From assembly GCA_013374505.1 (NCBI GenBank), contig QENJ01000068.1, forward strand, positions 1 through 12,351: 12,351 bases of DNA. Direction: 5' to 3'. The translations under genes and the position numbers were made by a program. Below, one piece after another: positions 4,867 through 11,313 of this stretch. The first letter of the stretch is position 1. Each line of letters opens with the position of its first letter. The stretch comes from Candidatus Methanophagaceae archaeon. Its GTDB lineage: Archaea > Halobacteriota > Syntropharchaeia > Alkanophagales > Methanospirareceae. Under the pieces are notes generated by a model. That model saw nothing but the letters and a program-made list of their open reading frames with translations, made no database searches and was not told the DNA's origin.

Positions 4867-7866
4867 ATGGGCATTGAAGAACAACTTGCAGAACTTTTTG
4901 CAGATGTATTGGAGAATATTATAGTCCAGAAGCTTGGCGATAGTGCGGCAGAAAGGCTTAAGAGTATTTTTAGTCCCGATAAAAGAAAGAGAAAGAGAGC
5001 GTTAATTCAAGCGTTTAAAAGTGCTATTGAAAATACCCGTGAAATTTCACCCGAGCTAAAAGAAGCTTTGAGTGATAGAGATTTTGCTGAGAATCTCTTA
5101 AAATACGTTCTCATGGGTGATTTCGAGAAGATTAAGGAATTAGCAGGGAATTATGGGATTTCCGATATGGATAATTTCGTGAGAGATTTTGAAAAGGAAT
5201 TGAGGTTAAAAGATGAATTTAGAGAGATAATAACAGAAATTAGAAAAACTAAGGATTTGGATAGAATTGCTGAGAACACAGAAGCATTAAAGAAATACCT
5301 TGTTGGAGAAGATCCGGAAAAATTATTGAATGAATATTTCGAGAGTATTGAGAATAGATACGGATATTTAGACCTTAAGGGATTTTCTCCACGGATAGGC
5401 AGGAAAGAAATAGTAAAGATTCCTCTCGACGACATTTTCATACCTCTAAAATTTGTGGATGAAGTTAAAATAGATTATAGTGAAACAAGAGATGGAGAAA
5501 TAGGGCCTGGAAAAAATGGAGCGAAGATAATTGGCATGGATGATTTGCTGGGATACGATAGATGCGTAATACTTGGAGACCCGGGTTCTGGTAAAACTAC
5601 GTTACTTAAAAGATTTGCATACGAAAAGAGAAGCTATATTCCAATATACGTGCGGATTGCGGATTATTCAGAAAAGATGTCACAGTTCAGTGACCTTTAT
5701 TCGTTCGTGGTTAATTCTGATTCCAAATACAAAAACCTGTTTAAATGGGCGATAGAGAATGGTAAGGCGTTGATTCTGCTGGATGGATTGGATGAGGTCA
5801 TAGATGCGGCACATAGGATAAAAGTTTCTGTGGAGATAAGGAAGTTTCTAACAAGCTTTTTGAATAATAAGTATGTCGTTACAAGCAGACTCATTGGCTA
5901 TGAGAGTGCAAGGCTTGCAGGTTTTGACCATTTCATAATTCAGCCGTTTGAAAGAGAGGATATAGAACATTTTGCGAGGAGATGGTACCGGGCTATTGCT
6001 GACGAGAGCGACAAAGAGTTTAAAGAAGCTGAAAAGAATGCTAATGAATTAATTGAATCTATATTTAGAAACAAGAGTATAGAGCGGCTTGCTACAAATC
6101 CGATGTTAATGACGATAATAGCATTGATACACTACCGAGGTAAGAAATTACCGAACAAAAGAGTTGAGCTTTACCAGGTTTGTGTGGAGACAATGCTTGA
6201 CTCATGGATTTTGCAAAGGATTCCCAGTGAGGATTACTTAAAGGACAAGGATGCGCTCATTGAAATTCTCTGCCCTGTTGCTTTTGATATACATGCTACA
6301 AGCCCACGAGGATTGATTGACGATGATACTTTTATGGAGAAGATGATGGACGTCATGGTCAACGAGCAAGGGATTGATATGCGAAGTGCAAAAAAGGAAG
6401 CTAAAGAAATAAAGAAATATTTGGAGGAAGAGAGCGGCTTGTTCCTGGAAAAGGGAAAAGAAGAAGAGAAGTCGCTTTACGGATTCTTTCACCTTTCTTT
6501 CCAGGAATACTTTGCGGCTTTAGAACTTGTGGCTAAGTGGAAGAAGGGGCAGATTGATTTGAAGGATTATGTATTCGATTCGAGATGGATTGAAATAGTA
6601 AGATTAGGCGCCGCAGAGCTTGGTAGTGCAGCAAAACGTGGCAGATATGAAGCTACGGAATTTGTTAAGGCTATATTGAACGTTGAAGATGATTTTGAAG
6701 AGGCAAGGAGATCTTTAATTTTAGCAGGGTATATTCTCAGCGATGATGTTAAATTAGAGCCAGGTGTTGAGAATAAGATAATAGGTGATTTATTTTATGA
6801 ATATCTCAATACGGATTATGAGGAACTTGAGGATCTAATTGGTAATGTAATAGAAGAGCTTTTAAGCAGTGAGAAAGAGAAACTAATCTCCGAAAGATTA
6901 AAAGAACTTGCAAAAAATGAAAATGTACGAGCTGTGGCGCTTCTAAGATTGATAGAGGTTGAAGAGGCTTTATCGATATTATCAAATCTTGCGAATTCAA
7001 AGAGTGTAGCGGTTAGAAGATCTGTTGCCTCTAACATGGTGGACCTTTCGCGCAGCAGTAGGGCTACCAAAAAATTCGTTAAAATCTTAAATAATCTAAT
7101 AGAAAATGAGGATTTTATCACATTTTTTTCTATTGCACAAGCATTTGAAAAATTATCGACTAAGAATATAAAGTTTCCAGATAAGCTAAGAGAATCGCGT
7201 AACTTCAGAAAATATTCCTTATTCTCGCCTCCATCTAAACTTTCTTTACTGGGATTGAATGAATTAGTAAGAGATAATGACCGCGAAATTAGCAAAATCG
7301 CTACACTGATCGATAAAATAGAAAAAGGTGGCAAAAGTATGAAAATCCAGATATCCGAGTGGTATCCCATAGCGATATATCCCTCAAAGAGTGCTCTCTT
7401 TATTTTTTCCGTGAAAAACGACTCTGAGCTTGTTTATTTTGAATTTAAGAATATCGAGGATGTTATGACGAGTATAGGGGCAATTATTAGTGATTTACCA
7501 GTGACGAGGGATTTAATATTTCAGTTTGTATTTAGTCTAATACTTAGGCATCCAATAGCCAAAGATATGTCGGTTATGGAAACTTTTGAAAAAATTGTTA
7601 GTGATTTTAAGAATGATTTAAGCACTTCGATTTTAAAAGCAAGGAGTTTGAGGTTTTCTCTTAGCAACGTTAAACTCACTGCGGATAATTTTCCAAAAAC
7701 CGACAGCCCCGTTATAAGTTCACTCATTTCATACATACTGAACGAGAAACCAGATGAAGGAATTATAAAAGGGTGTATAGAAATCTTTAGAAAAGAGAAG
7801 AGCGCTAAAAACAAGAGAGCTTTGTTCAACTTGCTTCATCATTTTTTGAACCCATTTGTAAGATGA
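4867..7866 (+). CDS. NACHT-family STAND NTPase (bNACHT-like), unknown effector
   Basis: A 999-residue signal-transduction NTPase. Residues 1-160 are helical and charged, with no nuclease, TIR or protease motif I can recognise. A linker typical of the family, PLDDIFIPLKF, sits at 186-196. The NACHT core has Walker A GDPGSGKTT (237-245), Walker B ALILLDGLDEV (301-311), the sensor-like YVVTSR (336-341), the helical-domain signature ATNPMLMTII (409-418) with LPNKRVELY (428-436), and the winged-helix signature FHLSFQEYFAA (541-551). Residues about 560-800 look like HEAT-type helical repeats, with a beta-richer patch near 826-870, together a plausible ligand sensor. Relatives in bacteria and archaea act in anti-phage defence by ligand-triggered oligomerisation; that role here is inference. 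It is AT-rich, divergent from AlbA_2, and 35 bp upstream of hisS. Confidence 0.9.
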   Translation: MGIEEQLAELFADVLENIIVQKLGDSAAERLKSIFSPDKRKRKRALIQAFKSAIENTREISPELKEALSDRDFAENLLKYVLMGDFEKIKELAGNYGISDMDNFVRDFEKELRLKDEFREIITEIRKTKDLDRIAENTEALKKYLVGEDPEKLLNEYFESIENRYGYLDLKGFSPRIGRKEIVKIPLDDIFIPLKFVDEVKIDYSETRDGEIGPGKNGAKIIGMDDLLGYDRCVILGDPGSGKTTLLKRFAYEKRSYIPIYVRIADYSEKMSQFSDLYSFVVNSDSKYKNLFKWAIENGKALILLDGLDEVIDAAHRIKVSVEIRKFLTSFLNNKYVVTSRLIGYESARLAGFDHFIIQPFEREDIEHFARRWYRAIADESDKEFKEAEKNANELIESIFRNKSIERLATNPMLMTIIALIHYRGKKLPNKRVELYQVCVETMLDSWILQRIPSEDYLKDKDALIEILCPVAFDIHATSPRGLIDDDTFMEKMMDVMVNEQGIDMRSAKKEAKEIKKYLEEESGLFLEKGKEEEKSLYGFFHLSFQEYFAALELVAKWKKGQIDLKDYVFDSRWIEIVRLGAAELGSAAKRGRYEATEFVKAILNVEDDFEEARRSLILAGYILSDDVKLEPGVENKIIGDLFYEYLNTDYEELEDLIGNVIEELLSSEKEKLISERLKELAKNENVRAVALLRLIEVEEALSILSNLANSKSVAVRRSVASNMVDLSRSSRATKKFVKILNNLIENEDFITFFSIAQAFEKLSTKNIKFPDKLRESRNFRKYSLFSPPSKLSLLGLNELVRDNDREISKIATLIDKIEKGGKSMKIQISEWYPIAIYPSKSALFIFSVKNDSELVYFEFKNIEDVMTSIGAIISDLPVTRDLIFQFVFSLILRHPIAKDMSVMETFEKIVSDFKNDLSTSILKARSLRFSLSNVKLTADNFPKTDSPVISSLISYILNEKPDEGIIKGCIEIFRKEKSAKNKRALFNLLHHFLNPFVR

Positions 7867-7887
7867 TTTAGCTCAAAACAGGAAATA

Positions 7888-7894
7888 GAGAGGA
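7888..7894 (+). promoter_or_regulatory. Purine-rich ribosome-binding-like site of hisS
   Basis: GAGAGGA lies seven bases before the ATG at 7902. It only partly matches the anti-Shine-Dalgarno sequence but suggests that hisS is translated from a leadered message, perhaps one reading through from the NACHT gene. No convincing TATA box was seen in the 35-bp gap. Confidence 0.4.
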
Positions 7895-7901
7895 TAAACA
7901 A

Positions 7902-9197
7902 ATGCGCATAGAAAGAGCACGAGGCACAAGAGATTTCTTGCCAGCCGAAATGGAAAAGAGAAGGCTAATGGAAACTAAGATGCGCGCGATAGCCGCGAGC
8001 TGGAGCTATGGCGAGATAAGAACGCCCACTTTTGAACTCGCAGAGCTCTTCACGCTCAAATCAGGCGAAGGCATCCTGAAAGAGATGTACGAATTCAAGG
8101 ATAAAGGTGGCCGGCATTTAGCGCTGCGACCTGAGCTGACCGCACCGGTGATACGGATGTACGTGAACGAACTGAAGATGGCGCCGAAACCCATAAAGGT
8201 CTATTACTTCGGCAATTGCTTCAGGTACGAGGAGCCGCAGAAGGCACGTTACCGTGAGTTCTGGCAGTTTGGTGTCGAGCTGATCGGATCCGACCGTCCG
8301 GAAGCGCAAGCGGAAATAATCGCACTTGCGTTTCACATCATGGACTCGTTGAGCGTAACGGCCGAGCTTCATGTGGGTCACGTGGGGCTGATAAAAGAAA
8401 CGTTACGAGCTGCAAATGTGGCTGACGACAAGATAAACCACGTGATGCGGTTGATAGACAAAGGCGAGCTAGAAGAAGTAACCGAATTTATGCAGGGGCT
8501 AGGGACGGAAAAGCAACTGATTGACGATTTCATTTGTTTGATAGATTTAAAAGGTAAAGATGCGTTGAAGGCGGCACGTGACCGTGGATTATTCAATCCC
8601 GATAGTGATGCGTTTAGGGACCTGGAGCTGCTGCTGGCACTACTAGATTTTTACGGCGTCACTTATACGCTAAACTTAGGAATAGCACGAGGGCTGGATT
8701 ATTACACGGGAATGGTGTTTGAGATATACGAAACAGGCGGCAAGTTAGGTGCACAGAATCAGATATGCGGTGGTGGCTCCTATAGGCTGGCTACTTTGTT
8801 TGGTGGTGCGGAGACGCCTTCTACCGGTTTTGCTATTGGGTTTGACCGTTTGGCCGAGATATACGCTCTGGACACAGAAGATTTGGCGACTACAAAAGTG
8901 GTAGTGGTACCGATAAGAGGAAAAGACGCGGACCCGGCTGTGATGAAAGAGGCGATAGCAATAGCAGCTACGCTGAGGCAATTCTTTCCTACTTATGTAG
9001 ATGTGATGAGCAGGAGTATAGGCGCTCAGTTATCTTATGCCAATACCATTCACGCTTCGTTTGCTGTGCTCGTGGGTAAAACTGAAGTGGAAGACGGTAA
9101 AGTGACTTTACGGAATCTTGTGTCCGGCGAGCAAGAGAAACTGAGTCTGGACGAATGCGTTGAACGGCTAAAGACGGTTTTTGCAGTGGGAAACTAA
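7902..9197 (+). CDS. hisS: Histidyl-tRNA synthetase
   Basis: Charges tRNA-His with histidine; a class II synthetase acting in the cytosol as a dimer. The 431-residue length is typical. Visible are the N-terminal RGTRDFLPAEM (7-17), TPTFELAELF (41-50), ALRPELTAPVIRMY (74-87), class II motif 2 FRYEEPQKARYREFWQFG (107-124), the histidine-binding ARGLDYYTG (262-270), GGGSYRLATLFGG (290-302), and motif 3 GFAIGFDRL (309-317). Residues from about 330 form the anticodon-binding domain, so this is a true synthetase and not the HisZ regulatory paralogue. The start follows a purine-rich site. It lies 35 bp after the NACHT gene on the same strand, with clearly higher GC content, which suggests the NACHT gene arrived upstream of an existing hisS. 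Confidence 0.97.
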   Translation: MRIERARGTRDFLPAEMEKRRLMETKMRAIAASWSYGEIRTPTFELAELFTLKSGEGILKEMYEFKDKGGRHLALRPELTAPVIRMYVNELKMAPKPIKVYYFGNCFRYEEPQKARYREFWQFGVELIGSDRPEAQAEIIALAFHIMDSLSVTAELHVGHVGLIKETLRAANVADDKINHVMRLIDKGELEEVTEFMQGLGTEKQLIDDFICLIDLKGKDALKAARDRGLFNPDSDAFRDLELLLALLDFYGVTYTLNLGIARGLDYYTGMVFEIYETGGKLGAQNQICGGGSYRLATLFGGAETPSTGFAIGFDRLAEIYALDTEDLATTKVVVVPIRGKDADPAVMKEAIAIAATLRQFFPTYVDVMSRSIGAQLSYANTIHASFAVLVGKTEVEDGKVTLRNLVSGEQEKLSLDECVERLKTVFAVGN

Positions 9198-9256
9198 GAT
9201 AAGACTGTTTGAGTTAGTGTAAGGCACATAATTGAGCTACTCCGTGATTTCAACCG

Positions 9257-9262
9257 TTTTTT
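9257..9262 (+). terminator. Possible T-tract terminator of hisS
   Basis: Six consecutive T bases follow the hisS stop codon by about 60 bases, and a further T5 occurs near 9296-9300. Archaeal RNA polymerase often stops at such U-rich tracts without a hairpin. Evidence is positional only. Confidence 0.3.
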
Positions 9263-9336
9263 GTGTGATGTTTTAGAATTGGGCTTTATAACGGCTTTTT
9301 AGTGTATATAACGTATAACCTCGGTCTATTTACATG

Positions 9337-9390
9337 GATTTACACAGATTTAAGTTCTTCTGCGTTAATCTGCGTTAATCAGCGTCAATA
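9337..9390. repeat. 10-bp-periodic repeat stretch
   Basis: GATTTACACA followed by GATTTAAGTT (9337-9356) leads into two exact copies of TGCGTTAATC (9361-9380) and a degenerate third, AGCGTCAATA (9381-9390). The period is 10 bp throughout. Similar TTAATCTGCG-type strings are, from memory, scattered in non-coding DNA of many prokaryotes, so this may be a dispersed genomic repeat rather than a local tandem expansion. Confidence 0.6.
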
Positions 9391-9444
9391 ATCGATTTTA
9401 GTTGAATATTATGCTTTCTTGTTGGTAGCACACCGCGCCCATAC

Positions 9445-9460
9445 TTACCCGGTTGGGTAA
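9445..9460. promoter_or_regulatory. Perfect 6-bp inverted repeat upstream of the dockerin gene
   Basis: TTACCC and GGGTAA flank a GGTT loop about 36 bases upstream of the TATA element of the dockerin gene. The position suits an activator site, and the symmetry suits a dimeric regulator; a chance hairpin cannot be excluded. Confidence 0.3.
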
Positions 9461-9495
9461 CAACACTTAGCTTTAAAATTAAAATAGAAACTGAG

Positions 9496-9501
9496 TTTAT
9501 A
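9496..9501 (+). promoter_or_regulatory. TATA element of the dockerin gene
   Basis: TTTATA starts 26 bases before the ATG at 9522, with no Shine-Dalgarno sequence in between, predicting initiation at or next to the start codon. Confidence 0.45.
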
Positions 9502-9521
9502 GGGTAATCACAAGAAACGGA

Positions 9522-11126
9522 ATGGAGATAAAAAAAAGAATACGAAAGATGAAAAAAAGAGAAGGAAAAGGGATCGCGCTTTTGGTGAGTGCGATAATAG
9601 TGATGGCAGTGATGTCTTCGGTCGCGATAGCAACCGACTGGCCTCAGTTTCAGAAGGATGAGATAGCAACGGGTTGGACGAACGATTGCGCACCTGTAAA
9701 CGACCCGCCGACACTTGTCTGGTATAACGACACGCACGGTCAGTCAATGGGCGGCATTGACGTTACCCCGATCGTAGGGGACGGTGATGTGTATGTGCTT
9801 GATTATAAGGGCTATCTATGGTCTTTCGATGCAATAACGGGGGCAGAGAACTGGCCGGTGCCTACAAAATGTAATGCAGCAGATGGTGTATTCGAGGTCT
9901 CTACTCCTGCATACCACGATGGTATCGTGTACGTTGCAGCGAGCAGCGGGTCAGCAGGCAACGGAGCCGGGAGAATCAATGCAGTATATGCAAACGACGG
10001 GACAATCCGTGAATCTTGTTATTATGGATTGAGCGGGTTCCAGATTAACACGCCAGTGAGATACGCAGACGGCAAGGTATATTTCGGTAACTGGAAAGGG
10101 GGCCATACACACACTGAGGACAACGGCACGTACTACTGCGTTGATGCAGATGATGTGTGCAATCTGATCTGGAGCAAGACTGCGGATTATGTCACTGGTT
10201 ATTACTGGGCAGGTGCGGCGATTGTCGACGACTACCCCGGAGAGGTAGACGGCTACATTATCTATGGTGACGACAGGGCGAATGTGACGTGCCGGAATAA
10301 GGATACGGGTGAGTTTGTGGACTACATAAATGTATCGGAACAATGCGGTATCACAACGGTTGAGGAGATCAGGTCGTCAATCGTGTGGAATGAAGACACA
10401 GGTCGAATCTATTTCACAGGAAAGTCGCCTCAGTCGCCGCCTTCCGGACATGCTTATGCGGTCACTTTTAACACCTTAACAGGAGATTTAGGGGGCGATA
10501 GCGCTGTGGGAGGCGGTAGCTGTGAATGGAATAGTAGCATCGGTTACAGCACGTCCACACCTGTGGTATATAATGACAGAGTCTATGTCGGTGCCGGCGG
10601 CATGTATGGTGGCGGGTACGGCCTCAAATGTCTGAATGAAGCAGATGGGACCTTGCGCGACGAGACAAGCGGCATAGGTGCTGTACAGGCATCACCAGCA
10701 GTATCTGCCTTTGGCGGAGGTGTGTACATCTACTTTACGACCAATGTTTTGCAGGGGACAGTATACTGCTTTGAGGATACCGACAGTGGTCTTGTGGAGC
10801 GATGGGCATGGCTTCCACCTAATTATCAACATTTCCTGCAGGGAGTAGCGATCTCAGAAGGCATGGTCTACATCGGAAACGATGCGGGATATGTCTATGC
10901 ACTGGCTGGGGACTGCGGTGATGTGAACTGTGAGTACGGGGTGAACATGGGTGACTATTCGGCTATTAATAGCTACGTCACATTTGGAGGTCCTCCTCTG
11001 ACTTGCAAGTGGGCTGGAGACGTGAACTGTGAGTATGGAGTGAACATGGGCGACTATTCGGCTGTTAATAGCTACGTCACATATGGAAGTCCACCACTCA
11101 GTTGTTGCGAGGGTTGTACTCTGTAA
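9522..11126 (+). CDS. Secreted beta-propeller protein with C-terminal dockerin
   Basis: A 534-residue exported protein. A basic N-terminus (KKRIRKMKKREGKG) and hydrophobic core IALLVSAIIVMAVMSSVAIA (18-37) form a Sec signal peptide cut near residue 37. The start at 9522 fits the TATA element; an ATG at 9549 would also leave a complete signal. The mature chain opens with DWPQF and carries about seven PQQ-like propeller blades, recognisable by recurring patterns such as TPIVGDGDVYVLDYKGYLWSFDA, here split as TPIVGDGDVYVLD then GYLWSFDA, also NTPVRYADGKVYFG, STPVVYNDRVYVGAGG and VYIGNDAGYVYAL. The C-terminus (464-534) is a dockerin: two repeats, 33 residues apart, of GDVNCEYGVNMGD, aligning with the calcium F-hand (D467, N469, E471, N475, D478 and D500, N502, E504, N508, D511). 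Cysteines flank each repeat. No PQQ enzyme activity is implied. The probable partner is the cohesin protein encoded next. Confidence 0.9.
   Translation: MEIKKRIRKMKKREGKGIALLVSAIIVMAVMSSVAIATDWPQFQKDEIATGWTNDCAPVNDPPTLVWYNDTHGQSMGGIDVTPIVGDGDVYVLDYKGYLWSFDAITGAENWPVPTKCNAADGVFEVSTPAYHDGIVYVAASSGSAGNGAGRINAVYANDGTIRESCYYGLSGFQINTPVRYADGKVYFGNWKGGHTHTEDNGTYYCVDADDVCNLIWSKTADYVTGYYWAGAAIVDDYPGEVDGYIIYGDDRANVTCRNKDTGEFVDYINVSEQCGITTVEEIRSSIVWNEDTGRIYFTGKSPQSPPSGHAYAVTFNTLTGDLGGDSAVGGGSCEWNSSIGYSTSTPVVYNDRVYVGAGGMYGGGYGLKCLNEADGTLRDETSGIGAVQASPAVSAFGGGVYIYFTTNVLQGTVYCFEDTDSGLVERWAWLPPNYQHFLQGVAISEGMVYIGNDAGYVYALAGDCGDVNCEYGVNMGDYSAINSYVTFGGPPLTCKWAGDVNCEYGVNMGDYSAVNSYVTYGSPPLSCCEGCTL
10917..11098 (+). 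repeat. Two tandem dockerin repeats, 99-bp period
   Basis: The segments starting at 10917 and 11016 are closely similar over about 83 bp, with roughly ten differences, most of them at third codon positions. Each encodes GDVNCEYGVNMGDYSA followed by an N-SYVT tail. The synonymous pattern shows selection to keep the two protein repeats alike. Confidence 0.85.
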
Positions 11127-11139
11127 CTCGTAAATAATA

Positions 11140-11152
11140 TTTTTTAAAAAAA
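11140..11152 (+). terminator. T6A7 tract after the dockerin gene
   Basis: Six T then seven A begin 14 bases after the stop codon of the dockerin gene. The T run could end transcription in an archaeon. The poly-C/poly-G hairpin with a second T6 in its loop follows directly. Confidence 0.35.
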
Positions 11153-11155
11153 GTT

Positions 11156-11192
11156 TGCCCCCCCCCCCCCTATTCATTTTTTGGGGGGGGCA
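11156..11192. repeat. Poly-C / poly-G hairpin in the dockerin-cohesin spacer
   Basis: Thirteen C (11158-11170) and eight G (11183-11190) are separated by TATTCATTTTTT. TGCCCCCCCC can pair with GGGGGGGGCA in a 10-bp all-GC-core stem. Such runs slip during replication and are error-prone in sequencing, so the exact lengths shown may not be reliable. Confidence 0.85.
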
Positions 11193-11198
11193 TAAAAT
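11192..11198 (+). promoter_or_regulatory. TATA-like element upstream of the cohesin gene
   Basis: ATAAAAT abuts the right arm of the poly-G hairpin and is the best TATA candidate before the cohesin gene. Initiation some 25 bases on (about 11217-11222) would give a leader of roughly 90-100 bases. Confidence 0.35.
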
Positions 11199-11209
11199 TT
11201 CAAATACAG

Positions 11210-11302
11210 ATGGAGATAGAAAAAAAGAATAAACGATGCGGGAGAAGAGAGAAAAAAATGAAGGCGAAAAGGAAAGTTGCGAATAAAGAATTTAGGCGGT
11301 GA
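11210..11302 (+). CDS. Possible lysine-rich upstream ORF in the cohesin leader
   Basis: A 30-codon frame starts MEIEKKNKRCGRREKK and ends in a TGA that is part of the GGTGA ribosome binding site of the cohesin gene. Its start resembles the N-terminus of the dockerin protein (MEIKKRIRKMKKREGKG), so it may be a copied gene start that has decayed, or a regulatory upstream ORF. The predicted transcription start may lie downstream of its ATG, which would leave it untranslated. Confidence 0.2.
   Translation: MEIEKKNKRCGRREKKMKAKRKVANKEFRR
11298..11302 (+). promoter_or_regulatory. Shine-Dalgarno site of the cohesin gene
   Basis: GGTGA, preceded by AGGC, lies 11 bases before the ATG at 11314 and matches the archaeal anti-Shine-Dalgarno complement. 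It supports that ATG, which is directly followed by a complete signal peptide. Confidence 0.65.
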
Positions 11303-11313
11303 AAAAAGAAGAA

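Larger units (their letters stand above)
9198..9521. other. Intergenic region before the dockerin gene, 324 bp
   Basis: No convincing gene is present. From left to right it holds a T6 run that may end hisS transcripts (9257-9262), several TATAACG/TATAAC strings (about 9285-9320), a 10-bp-periodic repeat stretch (9337-9390), a short perfect hairpin (9445-9460), and the TATA element of the dockerin gene (9496-9501). Confidence 0.6.

Noticed and set aside
6816..7370. A 184-codon minus-strand frame inside the NACHT gene.
   Set aside because: Serine- and leucine-rich antisense of the helical-repeat region, with no start signal; a shadow frame.
3392..7901. Integrated mobile element carrying the AlbA_2-NACHT pair.
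   Set aside because: The composition suggests transfer, but I found no integrase, transposase, terminal repeats or attachment-site duplication at either edge.
2673..9197. A histidine-related operon, because a HisA-like gene and hisS occur in the same window.
   Set aside because: The genes are on opposite strands, 4.5 kb apart, and the barrel protein is not true HisA; one is tRNA charging, the other of unknown role.
9522..11126. A PQQ-dependent dehydrogenase.
   Set aside because: The propeller repeats match the PQQ-like fold, but no adjacent-cysteine ring, catalytic Asp/Glu context or heme motif of the quinoprotein enzymes was seen, and a dockerin follows.
10854..11177. A minus-strand frame over the dockerin repeats that looks internally repeated.
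   Set aside because: Its repeats only mirror the tandem dockerin DNA on the other strand.
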